Below are positions 43,237 through 52,422 of a stretch of DNA of 64,000 bases, one piece after another. How positions within the stretch are numbered: position 1 is the first letter of the stretch; each line of letters begins with the position of its first letter. Made by a program: the position numbers and the translations under genes. The stretch is taken from the NCBI RefSeq assembly GCF_016863395.1, contig NZ_BOOU01000024.1, positions 78,688 to 142,687 on the forward strand, in the 5' to 3' direction. This DNA is from Sphaerisporangium rufum (GTDB taxonomy: Bacteria > Actinomycetota > Actinomycetes > Streptosporangiales > Streptosporangiaceae). The notes beneath the pieces are model-generated. The model had not been told where the DNA came from, made no database searches, and saw only the letters and a program-made list of their open reading frames with translations.

Positions 43237-43449
43237 GGTCGCTCACCTCCGCCAAGAGTGCTCGCACTGCCCACCCTCCGGCGGCGGGGGCCGCCCGGCC
43301 CAGGGACTTCCGGCCCTGCCCGCCCGGCCGTTCGCCACCTCCCCCGGCCGGGTGATCGGCCAGGGTGAGGACCTTCGGCCCTACCTGGCCCGCCGGCGCC
43401 GTGCGCACGGTGAAGGAACCGAGACCGTTCGGGGGAGGGGAGTCCGATC

Positions 43450-43869
43450 GTGACCAGTGCACGGGACATCATGCACCCCGGCGTCAAGTGCGTCGGAGAA
43501 CACGAGACCCTGGACCGGGCCGCGCGGATGATGCGCGAGCTGGACGTCGGGGCGTTGCCGGTGTGCGGCGAGGACGACCGGCTGCACGGCATCATCACCG
43601 ACCGGGACATCGTCTGCAAGTGCATCGCCGAGGGCGGCGACCCGCGGCGGACGACCGCCGGGCAGCTGGCGCAGGGCACGCCGGTCACCGTGGAGGCGGA
43701 CGTCGAGATCGACGAGGTGCTGCGGATGATGGAGGGCCACCGCGTCCGCCGGATGCCGGTGCTGGAGAACCGCCGGCTGGTCGGCATGATCAGCGAGGCG
43801 GACCTGGCCCGGAGCCTGCCGGAGGAGCGGGTCGGGCACTTCGTGGAGATGATCTGCGCGAGCCCGTGA
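43450..43869 (+). CDS. CBS-pair protein
   Basis: The product is 139 residues, essentially two CBS motifs: ARDIMHPGVKCVGEHETLDR ... DRLHGIITDRDIVCK and TPVTVEADVEIDEVLRMMEG ... NRRLVGMISEADLA. GTG at 43450 follows GGGGGAGGGGAGTCC. Such proteins bind adenosyl nucleotides and in actinobacteria are often part of the hypoxia or dormancy response. It precedes a PRPP synthetase gene by about 37 bp. Confidence 0.92.
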   Translation: MTSARDIMHPGVKCVGEHETLDRAARMMRELDVGALPVCGEDDRLHGIITDRDIVCKCIAEGGDPRRTTAGQLAQGTPVTVEADVEIDEVLRMMEGHRVRRMPVLENRRLVGMISEADLARSLPEERVGHFVEMICASP

Positions 43870-43906
43870 CCGGGCCGGCGGCCGGCACCGTCCCGGCGGC
43901 GCGGGG

Positions 43907-44884
43907 ATGACCCTGCGGATCGTCGCCGGGACCGCGGCCCGCGCCCTGGCCGGCCGGGTCGCCGCGGCGCTCGGCGCCGGCCCCGCCGAGCCGGCGGTGC
44001 GGCGGTTTCCCGACGGCGAGTTGCGGCCCGCCGTCGGCGGGGTGCGCGGCGCGGACGTCTACGTCCTGCAGTCCACCGGGCCGCCGGTGAACGAGCACGT
44101 CGTCGAACTGCTGCTCCTGCTGGACGCCTGCCGGCGGGCCGGCGCCGGGCGGATCACCGCCGTCGTCCCCTACTTCGGGTACGCGCGGCAGGACCGCCGT
44201 ACCCGGCCGGGGGAGGCGATCGGCTCTCAGGTGGTCGCCGGCGCGCTGGCCGGGGCCGGTGCGCAGCGGCTGGTCGTGGTGGATCCGCACACGCCCGGCC
44301 TGGAGGCGGCGTGCCCGGTGCCGACCGAGATGATCACCGCGGTCCCGGTGCTGGCCGCCGCGCTCGGCGAGCGGCTGCCCGGCGACGCGGTGGTCGTGGC
44401 CCCCGACCTCGGCGCGGTCAAGCTCGCCGAGCACTACGCCACCTCGCTCGGCCGGCCGGTGGCCGTGGTACGCAAGACCAGGCTGACCGGCACCAGCGTC
44501 GTCGCCGAGGAACTCGTGGGCGATGTGCGCGACCGCCCGGCCGTCATGGTGGACGACATGATCAGCACCGGCGGCACCATCGAGGCGGCGGTCAACGTGC
44601 TCCGCTCCTACGGTGCTCGGCCCGGCGTCGTGGTGGCCGCCGTGCACGGCGTGTTCGCCGGACCGGCCGCCGGCCGGCTGGCGGGATGCGCGCTCGGCGG
44701 CCTGCTGGTCACCGACAGCGTCGCCCAGATGGATGTCGCGTCGTCAGGCATCACATCGTCAGGCGCCGCGCCGATCGGCGGCCCGCCGCCGGCCGAGGTG
44801 CTGTCCATCGCGCCGCTGCTCGCCGACGCCATCGGGCGCCTGCACGGCGACCGGCCGCTGGACGACCTGCTCATGCGCGCCTGA
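43907..44884 (+). CDS. prs: Ribose-phosphate pyrophosphokinase (PRPP synthetase)
   Basis: The product is 325 residues. It makes PRPP from ribose 5-phosphate and ATP for nucleotide, His and Trp synthesis. Visible motifs are the flexible loop PYFGYARQDRRTRPGEAIGS, the metal and substrate segment LVVVDPHTPG and the PRPP-binding loop VMVDDMISTGGTIEAA. Its position among CBS and nitroreductase genes suggests a second, stress-linked copy and not the main housekeeping gene; this is inference. Confidence 0.92.
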   Translation: MTLRIVAGTAARALAGRVAAALGAGPAEPAVRRFPDGELRPAVGGVRGADVYVLQSTGPPVNEHVVELLLLLDACRRAGAGRITAVVPYFGYARQDRRTRPGEAIGSQVVAGALAGAGAQRLVVVDPHTPGLEAACPVPTEMITAVPVLAAALGERLPGDAVVVAPDLGAVKLAEHYATSLGRPVAVVRKTRLTGTSVVAEELVGDVRDRPAVMVDDMISTGGTIEAAVNVLRSYGARPGVVVAAVHGVFAGPAAGRLAGCALGGLLVTDSVAQMDVASSGITSSGAAPIGGPPPAEVLSIAPLLADAIGRLHGDRPLDDLLMRA

Positions 44885-45105
44885 CCGGCCACATCCGGCG
44901 GACCGTTCACCGGCGGCTGCGCCGGCGGTCCACGCCGGCCGTGCCGGCGCCTGACCGGCCAAGCCCGGCCGCTGGACCTTCCTGCTCACGCGTACACCCA
45001 CCGGCGGGCCGTTCCCGGCCGGTGGGCATGGGAAGGCACCTGTTCCCGGGCGGCCGGCGGTCGCCGGCGGGCGGCTCCACCACCCGGCCCGGGCGCTGCC
45101 CGGTT

Positions 45106-45315
45106 TCAGGAGCTCTTGGCCGGTACGTCCTGGTGGTGCTCGACGCGGGCGTCCGGACCGGGGAACACCATGGTCGGGTGTTCCTGGTCCAGCCAGCGCA
45201 CGTCGTAGGGCGGCGAGCCGTCCGCGTGGTGCAGGCCGACGATGATCCCGATGCGGCGCGGCTTGCCGAGCTGCGCGCTCTCCAGGACCAGCCGGTCCCC
45301 GACCTTGGCCTTCAT
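45106..45315 (-). CDS. DUF1918 protein
   Basis: The product is 69 residues from ATG at 45315, after GGGGGAGATGCC. KAKVGDRLVLESAQLGKPRR, then GIIVGLHHADGSPPYDVRWL and HPTMVFPGPDARVEHH, matches DUF1918, a small beta-barrel protein frequent in actinobacteria and often next to CBS or universal stress genes. Function is unknown. Confidence 0.9.
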   Translation of the reverse strand: MKAKVGDRLVLESAQLGKPRRIGIIVGLHHADGSPPYDVRWLDQEHPTMVFPGPDARVEHHQDVPAKSS

Positions 45316-45559
45316 GGCATCTCCCCCTCGGCGATCCGGGCCCGGTGGGCCCGCCTTCCGATCCTGCGCCGGTCCCCCCGGGGCGTCCACCCGCGGTCGT
45401 CCCTGGTCGCCGGGACCAAAGTCCTTCCCGCCCGGTACGCGCCGGGGCGGAGGTCCCGCCGCCCGGTGACGTTCGGCTCGTGCGGCGCCCGGCCGGCGGT
45501 AGTGGGATGGAAGGGCAGGACGGCTCCGGCACCGCCACGCCGGGCACCGAGGAGGGGCC

Positions 45560-46045
45560 ATGGACACCGAGACCCTGACCGCGGCCGACGTGATGAGCCG
45601 GGTGATCGTCACCGTCGGTCCCGAGGAGTCCCCGCTGATGGCCTGGGAGCTGATGCGGCGCGGCGGCGTGCACCACCTGCCCGTGGTCGACGCCGCCTGC
45701 CGGGTCCTCGGGGTGATCCGGCGCGAGGAGATCGCCGAGCATTGGTCCGGCGGGCCCGCCGAGCAGTCCGCCGGCGCGGTCGGCCGGCTGGTGGCCGGCC
45801 GCCGGTGCCCGCACGCGTCCCCCGAGACCAGCCTGGCCGCGGTCGCCGGGGCCATGCTCGACTGCGGGATGGACGTGGTGCCGGTCATCGGGGCGTCCGG
45901 CGGCCTGGAGGGGCTGGTCACCGCCACCGATGTGCTGCGCGCGGTGGCCGGGCGCAGCGTACCCGCCCCCGGCGCCACCGAGGTGGTGGCCGGACTCTTC
46001 CACCTGGAACCGGTGCTGCCGCCCGAGCGCCGGGACGGATCCTGA
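45560..46045 (+). CDS. CBS-pair protein
   Basis: The product is 161 residues. ATG at 45560 follows GAGGAGGGGCC. The first CBS motif is TAADVMSRVIVTVGPEESPL ... VDAACRVLGVIRREEIA, the second HASPETSLAAVAGAMLDCGM ... GGLEGLVTATDVLRAVAG. It is distinct from the one at 43450 but probably in the same stress set. The nitroreductase gene follows after 22 bp. Confidence 0.9.
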   Translation: MDTETLTAADVMSRVIVTVGPEESPLMAWELMRRGGVHHLPVVDAACRVLGVIRREEIAEHWSGGPAEQSAGAVGRLVAGRRCPHASPETSLAAVAGAMLDCGMDVVPVIGASGGLEGLVTATDVLRAVAGRSVPAPGATEVVAGLFHLEPVLPPERRDGS

Positions 46046-46067
46046 AGACGGGCCGGGAGGATCGGCG

Positions 46068-47069
46068 ATGAGCACGCGGACCAGCGAAGAGATCCAGTAC
46101 GCGGTGCGCGCCGCGGTCGAGGCGGCGGTACGCGCGCCCTCGGTGCACAACACCCAGCCCTGGTCGTTCGGCACCCAGGGCGAGGAGATCATCCTGCGCG
46201 GCGACGCCGAACGCATGCTGCCGACCGGCGACCCGGCCGGGCGCGAGCTGCTGATCAGCTGCGGCGCGGCCCTGTGCAACCTGCGGCTCACCGCGCTGGC
46301 TCTCGGCTACCGGCCGGTCACCCGGGTGCTGCCGGACCCGGACCGGCCCTCGGTGCTGGCCACCGTGCGGCTCGGCGACGCCGTCGGCCGCGACGAGCAC
46401 ATCATGCTGCTGCACGCGGAGATCGAGCGGCGCCACACCCACCGCGCCGACTTCGCCGATCTGGAGCTGCCGCGCCCGTTCGTGGACGCGCTGAGCCGGG
46501 AGGCCGCGGCGGAAGGCGCCCGGCTCACCCCGGTGCGCGCCGAGCCGGCCGTCCGGACGCTGGCCGCCCTCACCCGGGCAGCCCAGGAGGTGCAGGCGCA
46601 GGACACCGCGTTCTCGCTGGAACTGCTGCGCTGGTCGCGGGCGCCGGAGAGCACCCGGCCGGACGGCGTGCCCGCCGGCGCCTACCCGGCCCGGCCGGCC
46701 GGCGCGCCCGCCGAGGACTTCGCCCGGCGCGACTACGCCCGCGGGCGCCCCTGGGGCTACCGGCGCGACTCGGTCGGTGCCGCCGACGATTCGCCGGGTG
46801 TCGTCACCTTGCTCACCACGCCGGGCGACTCCCGCGAGAACTGGATCACCGCGGGCTGCGGCCTGCAGCGGGCCCTGCTGTTCGCCTCCGCCTACGGCGT
46901 CAGCGCCGCCTTCCACACCCAGCCGCTGGAGTTCTTCCACCTGCGCGAGTTCATCCGCCAGGAGCTGTGCTCCGGCGAGCCCCCGCAGATGATCGTCCGC
47001 TTCGGCGTCACCCCCGACCGCCCCGCCACCCCCCGCCGCCCCCTCACCGAGGTCTTCCCACTGGACTGA
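46068..47069 (+). CDS. Acg-type nitroreductase-family protein
   Basis: The product is 333 residues, twice the size of a simple nitroreductase, as in the Acg family of mycobacteria. It has RAPSVHNTQPWSF near the start (flavin-binding R-x-P-S-x-H/R-N-x-Q-P-W), a central R-H-T-H-R-A segment, and AGCGLQRALLFASAYGVSAA toward the C-terminus. Acg proteins are flavin-binding and belong to the DosR-type dormancy regulon in mycobacteria; enzymatic activity is unclear. It is downstream of a CBS gene. Confidence 0.9.
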   Translation: MSTRTSEEIQYAVRAAVEAAVRAPSVHNTQPWSFGTQGEEIILRGDAERMLPTGDPAGRELLISCGAALCNLRLTALALGYRPVTRVLPDPDRPSVLATVRLGDAVGRDEHIMLLHAEIERRHTHRADFADLELPRPFVDALSREAAAEGARLTPVRAEPAVRTLAALTRAAQEVQAQDTAFSLELLRWSRAPESTRPDGVPAGAYPARPAGAPAEDFARRDYARGRPWGYRRDSVGAADDSPGVVTLLTTPGDSRENWITAGCGLQRALLFASAYGVSAAFHTQPLEFFHLREFIRQELCSGEPPQMIVRFGVTPDRPATPRRPLTEVFPLD

Positions 47070-47093
47070 CACCCAGGGCTCTGAGCCGCGCGG

Positions 47094-47699
47094 TCAAGGA
47101 CGGTAGCCGATGTGGTGGAGCAGGAGGCGTAGCCGGGCGGCGATCCGGGCCGCGTCCTGCTCGGGCTCGAGTAGGACCGAGCCGATGGAGCCGGCCAGCA
47201 CGTCCTGGACGGCGGCGGGGTCGGTGCCGGGCGGGAAGTGGCCGGCGTCGACGGCCTGCCGCGCCGTCTCGGCCAGCGCGTCCAGCCGGGGCCGCAGGTG
47301 GCGCCGGGTGTAAGCGGTCACCAGTTCCGGGTGGTCGACCGAGGCGCCGATGACCCGCGCCATCAACGCCCGGAACCGGGGGTCACCGAGGAGCGCGGCG
47401 ATGGACTCCACCAGGTGGTCGATCGACTGTCCGGCCGGCGGCGCGTCGGCGCCGGGGGTGCGGGCGTGCTCCAGCGCCGCCATCAGCAGGTCGTCCTTGG
47501 CGCGCCAGCGCCGGTAGACGGTCAGCTTCGCCACCCCGGCACGCCGGGCGACCGCCTCGATGCTGGTGCCGGTCGCGCCGCGCTCGATCAGCAGGTCCAG
47601 CGCCGCGTCCAGGATGGCGGCGTCGTTCCCCGGGTCGCGCGGGCGGCCATGGCGTTCGACGCCGCGTTCTACGCCGGCCACAGCACCGTGTTCAGCCAT
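47094..47699 (-). CDS. TetR-family regulator
   Basis: The product is 201 residues from ATG at 47699. The DNA-binding domain reads AILDAALDLLIERGATGTSI, then EAVARRAGVAKLTVYRRWRA. The C-terminal ligand domain is helical. The start overlaps the 3' end of the monooxygenase gene by about 30 bp, so the two form one operon. The palindrome CGGTACCG upstream of the monooxygenase is a likely operator. Confidence 0.9.
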   Translation of the reverse strand: MAEHGAVAGVERGVERHGRPRDPGNDAAILDAALDLLIERGATGTSIEAVARRAGVAKLTVYRRWRAKDDLLMAALEHARTPGADAPPAGQSIDHLVESIAALLGDPRFRALMARVIGASVDHPELVTAYTRRHLRPRLDALAETARQAVDAGHFPPGTDPAAVQDVLAGSIGSVLLEPEQDAARIAARLRLLLHHIGYRP

Positions 47700-49183
47700 G
47701 CCGCCAGTCTGTCCGGCGCCGGGCGGCCACGCCAGCCGATGTGCCCGTCCGGGCGGATCAGCACGGTGCGGGAGGAGTCCGGCTCGACCGGGGTCAGCGC
47801 GATGACCATTCCAGCGCCGAGCAGCGCCTCGGCCGCCGTGGCGTGCCGGGCGGCGAGGTCGGGGGTGCCGGCCAGTACCGCCCAGCGTCCCCCGAGGGCG
47901 GCGTGCAGGGTCGTCCCGGTGCCGTCCAGGCGGCGGCAGGCCAGGTCGGGCATCCGGTCGCCCGGATGAAGGCCCGGCGCCCACCGGCGGGAGTCGCGGG
48001 CGAGCGGCCCGCCCCGGTAGCCGATGCCGAGCTGGGAGGCGGCCAGCCACAGCCGGCGCTGCACGGCGGGCACCCGCAGGACCGGCAGCGCGACCCGGTC
48101 CCGGACCAGGCGCCTGAACCGGGTGCGCGGCAGCATGATCTCCACCGCGGTGCTGGTGGCGCGCAGGACATTGCGGGCCAGCGGCCGCCGTTCGCCTTCG
48201 TAGGTGTCCAGCAGCCGCCGGTCGGCCCGGCCGAGGGCGACCAGCACCAGCTTCCATGCCAAGTTCTCCGCGTCGCCGAGCCCGGTGTTCTGGCCCTGGC
48301 CGCCGGTGGGGCTCTGGATGTGCGCCGCGTCTCCGGCCAGCAGGATCCGGCCGCGGCGGTAGGCGTCGGCGAGCCGGCGGTGGATGCGGAACTCCGAGGC
48401 CCAGCGGACGGCGGTCACGGTGTCCAGGGCGACGCCGCTGCGGCGGTGGAACTCGCCGAGCACCCGATCGGTGATCTCCTGTTCGGACAGCCGGTCGGGC
48501 AGGTCCGCCGGTGGTTCGGTGAACACCCGCCAGGTGTCGCCGGGGAGCGCGGTGACCGACAGCATGTGGCCGGCCTCCATCCAGGTCGTGCTGCCGTTCC
48601 GGTCGAACGGCCACCGGGCCTGCACGTCGACCATCAGCAGGCGTTCCAGCAGCCTGCGGCCGGGGAAGCCGATGCCGGCGAGCTTGCGCACCGTGCTGTG
48701 CGCGCCGTCGCAGCCGATGAGCCAGTGGGCTTGGACGTGGTGCTCGCCGCCGGCGGTCCGCACCGTGGCGGTGACGTGTCCGGCGTCCTGCGCGGCGGCC
48801 ACCAGCCGGGTGTCCCACTCGACGGTGCCGCCCAGCGCGGCCAGCCGCTCCCGCAGGGTGCCCTCGACCTCGGCCTGGGAGATCAGCAGGGCCTGTTTGG
48901 GCTGGTCGGCGACGGCCTGGCCGACGCTGAGCCGCAGCACGGTGCGCGGGCCGTCGTTGTAGGACATGGTGAGGGACGACTGGGAGCGTCGCGGCAGGTC
49001 GCCGAGCGCGCCGATCCGTTCCAGCACCTCGACGCCGCGCGGCTGCAGGCCGAGCGCTCTGGAGGTGGTGGCGGGGCCGGGCGCGGCGTCGATGACGCGC
49101 ACGGGGATGTCGTGCAGGGCCAGATGGACCGCCAGGGCCAGCCCGGTAGGGCCGGCGCCGACGATCAGTACGCTGTCGGTCAC
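47669..49183 (-). CDS. FAD-dependent aromatic monooxygenase
   Basis: The product is 504 residues. It has the FAD-binding GxGxxG in VLIVGAGPTGLALAVHLALH, a central LIGCDGAHSTVRKLAGIGFP (DG motif), and GRILLAGDAAHIQSPTGGQG with QNTGLGDAENLAWKL (GD motif). This places it with the PheA/TetX-like group A hydroxylases, including enzymes that inactivate rifamycins or tailor polyketides. It is co-transcribed with a TetR gene, a common arrangement for inducible xenobiotic hydroxylation. Confidence 0.92.
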   Translation of the reverse strand: MTDSVLIVGAGPTGLALAVHLALHDIPVRVIDAAPGPATTSRALGLQPRGVEVLERIGALGDLPRRSQSSLTMSYNDGPRTVLRLSVGQAVADQPKQALLISQAEVEGTLRERLAALGGTVEWDTRLVAAAQDAGHVTATVRTAGGEHHVQAHWLIGCDGAHSTVRKLAGIGFPGRRLLERLLMVDVQARWPFDRNGSTTWMEAGHMLSVTALPGDTWRVFTEPPADLPDRLSEQEITDRVLGEFHRRSGVALDTVTAVRWASEFRIHRRLADAYRRGRILLAGDAAHIQSPTGGQGQNTGLGDAENLAWKLVLVALGRADRRLLDTYEGERRPLARNVLRATSTAVEIMLPRTRFRRLVRDRVALPVLRVPAVQRRLWLAASQLGIGYRGGPLARDSRRWAPGLHPGDRMPDLACRRLDGTGTTLHAALGGRWAVLAGTPDLAARHATAAEALLGAGMVIALTPVEPDSSRTVLIRPDGHIGWRGRPAPDRLAAWLNTVLWPA

Positions 49184-49187
49184 TTAA

Positions 49188-49211
49188 TAAACGATACGGT
49201 ACCGATTACTA
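49188..49211. promoter_or_regulatory. Candidate TetR operator around CGGTACCG
   Basis: CGGTACCG at 49197-49204 is a perfect 8-base palindrome, widened by ATA/AT on either side (GATACGGTACCGAT), 5-20 bp upstream of the monooxygenase start in an A+T-rich pocket. TetR proteins of this type often bind such sites to control their own operon. Confidence 0.55.
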
Positions 49212-49233
49212 AGTCGCGCAAGAGGACCGGCCA

Positions 49234-49850
49234 TAACCGCGGCATGGGGTATGTGCTGGCGATCGCGGGCAACCGCCGGTCAGCTCCGAGGGCGCTGAAC
49301 GTCCGGTGAGCGAGATCGCGGCCGGTGTGCCGGCCTGGCAGCGCTACAGCGCCGGCGAGGGCGCCAAAGGACGACGCTTGTACGCCTGGGCGTGGAAGCG
49401 GATCGACACCGATCGGCCCGGCCACCGATGGCTACTGATCCGGCGCAACCTCACCACCGGTGAACCGGCGTTCTACCGGTGCTTTGCCCGCACTCCCAAG
49501 CCGCTGGCGGCGTTGGTGAAAGTGGCCGGGACCCGCTGGACCATCGAGGAGACCTTCCAAGCCGCCAAAGGACAGGTCGGACTGGATCATTACCAGGTCC
49601 GCGGCTGGACCGGCTGGCATCGTCACATCACCTTGGCGACGCTCGCCCTGGCCTTCCTCGCCGTGGCCGCCGCCACCTGCACACCCGACCCAGACGACAA
49701 ACAGCTCCCCCTGACCGTCCCGGAGATCCGGCGGCTTCTCGCCGCACTGACCTTTCCCGCCCTCCAGCCGATCCACACCATCCTGCGCTGGTCATGGTGG
49801 CGACGCCGTCACCACACCGAGCCCACTACCAGCGCAGATCACAGCCATGA
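49234..49850 (+). pseudogene. IS701-family transposase C-terminal remnant
   Basis: The clear part (49306 on) reads AWQRYSAGEGAKGRRLYAWA, then RTPKPLAALVKVAGTRWTIE, ETFQAAKGQVGLDHYQVRGW and LTVPEIRRLLAALTF, homologous to the matching part of the element at 18.7-20.1 kb. In the frame before it MGYVLAIAGNRRSA is also transposase-like but shifted. The N-terminal half is missing. It directly follows the TetR/monooxygenase promoter region. Confidence 0.8.
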
Positions 49851-50042
49851 TCTCAAAGTGTCACTGGAGTACTGGGCGAACGTTTCACCTTTACGCAGGC
49901 GGACCAGTACCAGCAGCGCCTGCCGGGCCGGGTTGAGCCGGCGCCAGGTGGAGCCGATCGCGATCCGGTGGCGCCGGATCACACCTGCCAGGTAGGTCAG
50001 CGTCCGTTGTGACAACGGCAGCGCCGCACGGTAGAAAAGCAC
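49839..50042 (-). pseudogene. IS5-family transposase N-terminal remnant
   Basis: The 67-residue frame begins MLFYRAALPLSQRTLTYLAG and has IGSTWRRLNPARQALLVLVR with LRKGETFAQYS, the typical start of actinobacterial IS5-family transposases. The rest of the gene is cut away at the junction with the IS701 remnant. Confidence 0.75.
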
Positions 50043-50382
50043 ACGAGCCCCCGGTGCAATGGTTGATCTTGGTTGACAACCCTTCTAACAGGGGTTTCTC
50101 TATGTCTCAGGCCAGATCAGCGATCCGCAACGAGGCTGTGACCTGCAAGATCCGGTTGGAATGGGCTCGATGTGTAGATCTTGCTGCAGTCCCTCTTGGT
50201 CCAAACGGCCCATAGGCTACGCCCATAAGACGGCTGTCCGGAATCCCCTGGCCCCTCACATCCCGTCCAGATAGCGCTGTATCCAGTTGCCTGCAAGGGT
50301 GGAAACGGGAAACAACGGTACCGGCCTTGTCTGAGCGGCCGCTCCTGTCGCAACCTTAAGGAGTCGGCTGTTCGGCCCGGAA
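50043..50382. other. 340-bp gap upstream of the XRE gene
   Basis: No gene is seen. The stretch contains TGCAAGATC (about 50144) and GATCTTGC (about 50178) as a small inverted pair and is less G+C-rich than its surroundings. It must hold the promoter of the XRE gene at 50383 and marks the left border of the TIR cassette. Confidence 0.5.
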
Positions 50383-51690
50383 GTGACGGAGGTCCAGACA
50401 GTGCGACAGCCGATCCAGTTTGGGAAAGAGCTTCGGAAGCTGCGAATCGCCGCAAATCTCACCTTGACCGATCTCGCGAATCGTATCCATTACAGCAAGG
50501 GTCAACTTAGCAAGGTGGAGCGAGGGCTCAAAGCGCCGAGTCGGGACCTTGCCCGCCTCTGCGACGCCGCGCTCAACGCCGGGGGTGCCCTGGTGAAACT
50601 AACGCCGGCAATGCGGCCCAAGGTGACTGAGGCACGGGCAACGGAGGACGCCGATGAGGAGGTGTGGCTGATGCAGTTATCCGCAGACGGTCAGAGTCGG
50701 TTCCAGCCAATGGGACGACGGCAGCTCCTCGCTGCCGGGGCCGCGTCTATCGCCGGTATGAGCATCGGCGGCACCGAGACCGGCTCAAAGGCAGGGAGCG
50801 AGGAACTGTTGAGGGTGTCTCGGTCACTGTTCGACCAGTACCGCCAACTGGGACAGGTGACCAATCCAGCGATTTTGCTTCCCGCGCTCATCTCGCAGAC
50901 GCACATGCTCAGGGAAGCTGCCGTCACCACCGATTCGGCCACACGTCAGGGTCTGCTCAAGCTGGGCTCGCGATACGCCGAGTACGTCGGTTGGCTCGTA
51001 CAAGAGACGGGCAATGAGCAAGGCGCGTTGTGGTGGACCAGGCGGGCGGTCGAACTGGCCGCATCCGGCGGTGACCGGCACCTGGCGGCCTATGCGCTGG
51101 TGCGGCGCGCACTGGTCACCCTCTACCGGGAGGATGCCGCACAGACCATAGGTCTGGCGCAGCAGGCACAGGAAGACCAGGTTCCGCCGCGGATCCGAGG
51201 TCTTGCTGCGCAGCGCGAGGCCCAAGGGCATGCGATCAGCGGCGACTACGACGCGTGCATGCGCGGGCTGGATCGTGCCAAGACGTTGTTGACGTCACCG
51301 GTCGAGGATGGTGACGGGCCAGTCATCGGCACGACAAACCTGTCCGAGCCGGTGGCCATGATCACCGGTTGGTGCCTTCACGATCTGGGGCGTCCTCGCG
51401 AGGCCGCTGAGATCCTCGACCGAGAGTTCGCGCGGGTAGGGTCTCAGGCCGTTCGTACCAAGGTCCGCTACGGGGTGCGCCGCGCTCTCGCCTATGCCGT
51501 CGCAGGTGAGGTGGATCATGCCTGCACCTTGACGCGCGACCTGCTGGGCGGCGCCATCACCGTGAGTTCCGCCACCATCGCCGCTGACCTCCGCTCACTC
51601 GCCCGTGTGTTGAATCGCCACCCGCGCAACGCTCAGGTGCGTGATCTATCCCCTGAGCTAAGTACCGCGCTGCGCATCGTCACGCCCTAG
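50383..51690 (+). CDS. XRE-family regulator with helical-repeat C-terminus
   Basis: The product is 435 residues from GTG at 50383. Residues about 12-65 are a helix-turn-helix (FGKELRKLRIAANLTLTDLA, then IHYSKGQLSKVERGLKAPSR). An internal MGRRQLLAAGAASIAGMSIG looks like a Tat signal, but because it is internal it is probably a relic common to this regulator type. The C-terminal 300 residues are TPR-like helices. It is 15 bp upstream of the TIR gene on the same strand, so it probably controls or belongs to the cassette. Confidence 0.85.
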   Translation: MTEVQTVRQPIQFGKELRKLRIAANLTLTDLANRIHYSKGQLSKVERGLKAPSRDLARLCDAALNAGGALVKLTPAMRPKVTEARATEDADEEVWLMQLSADGQSRFQPMGRRQLLAAGAASIAGMSIGGTETGSKAGSEELLRVSRSLFDQYRQLGQVTNPAILLPALISQTHMLREAAVTTDSATRQGLLKLGSRYAEYVGWLVQETGNEQGALWWTRRAVELAASGGDRHLAAYALVRRALVTLYREDAAQTIGLAQQAQEDQVPPRIRGLAAQREAQGHAISGDYDACMRGLDRAKTLLTSPVEDGDGPVIGTTNLSEPVAMITGWCLHDLGRPREAAEILDREFARVGSQAVRTKVRYGVRRALAYAVAGEVDHACTLTRDLLGGAITVSSATIAADLRSLARVLNRHPRNAQVRDLSPELSTALRIVTP

Positions 51691-51705
51691 AAATGAGAAC
51701 TCACA

Positions 51706-52422
51706 ATGCCAGAGGTGTTCGTCAATTACCGAACGGGAGACGGAGAAAAGACCGCGGCCGTGATCGACAGAGAGTTGTCGCACCGCTTCGGTGAGGACAA
51801 GGTCTTCCGTGCGTCCAAGTCCATCAAGCCGGGATCGCCCTATCCTGCGGAATTGCTCGCCAATGTCCGGAACTGCTCCGCGTTGGTCGCCGTGATCGGA
51901 CCGGATTGGGCCGGTGCTCCCGCGTTGCGGAATGAGAACGATTGGGTCCGCAGGGAGATTGTGGAGGCACTCGCCTACGGCATTCCCGTCATTCCCGTCC
52001 TCGACGGCCGCAGGACCGAACGGCTCAGGTCGTCGGAACTCCCCCCGGAGCTCGGCTGGCTCGCTGATTACCAGTCCATCCGGCTCGATCTTCAGGATGC
52101 TGAGTCAGGCCTGACCCGGATCGCGAAAGCGCTGGTCGAACTGGTGCCCACGCTTCGCGACCATACTACTGCCGAAGGCCCTGACACGGTGCACAACCAG
52201 ATGAGGGACGTGCAAGGCACGGGCGTGCAGGGCCGGAACATCCACGGTGACGTGGGCACGGTCATGAAGGGGAACCAGGGGTCGATCCACATGGGCAAGG
52301 GGAACCAGTACAACAACTCCTCGCACTTCTCCGGCCCGGGGGCGGCTTACGTGCAAGGGAGCAATGAGGGGGGAATTAGTCACACGTTCGGCGGCTCGGA
52401 CAAGAATGAGGACGAGCGTTGA
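51706..52422 (+). CDS. TIR-domain effector with glycine-rich amyloid-like C-terminus
   Basis: The product is 238 residues. Residues 1-150 are a TIR domain: VFVNYRTGDGEKTAAVIDRE (box 1), FRASKSIKPGSPYPAELLAN, LVAVIGPDWAGAPA, and NDWVRREIVEALAYGIPVIP, where Glu84 is the predicted NAD-cleaving residue. Residues 161-185 (TVHNQMRDVQGTGVQGRNIH and GDVGT) and 193-209 (SIHMGKGNQYNNSSHF) are short Gly/Gln/Asn-rich motifs like bacterial amyloid signalling sequences. The next gene carries a near copy of the second motif at its N-terminus. The stop overlaps that gene's TTG start. The likely role is NAD depletion on signal. Confidence 0.88.
   Translation: MPEVFVNYRTGDGEKTAAVIDRELSHRFGEDKVFRASKSIKPGSPYPAELLANVRNCSALVAVIGPDWAGAPALRNENDWVRREIVEALAYGIPVIPVLDGRRTERLRSSELPPELGWLADYQSIRLDLQDAESGLTRIAKALVELVPTLRDHTTAEGPDTVHNQMRDVQGTGVQGRNIHGDVGTVMKGNQGSIHMGKGNQYNNSSHFSGPGAAYVQGSNEGGISHTFGGSDKNEDER

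Noticed and set aside
50750..50800. Tat-like signal (GRRQLLAAGAASIAGMSIG) in the XRE protein at 50383
   Set aside because: It is internal, after a helix-turn-helix domain, so it cannot work as an export signal.
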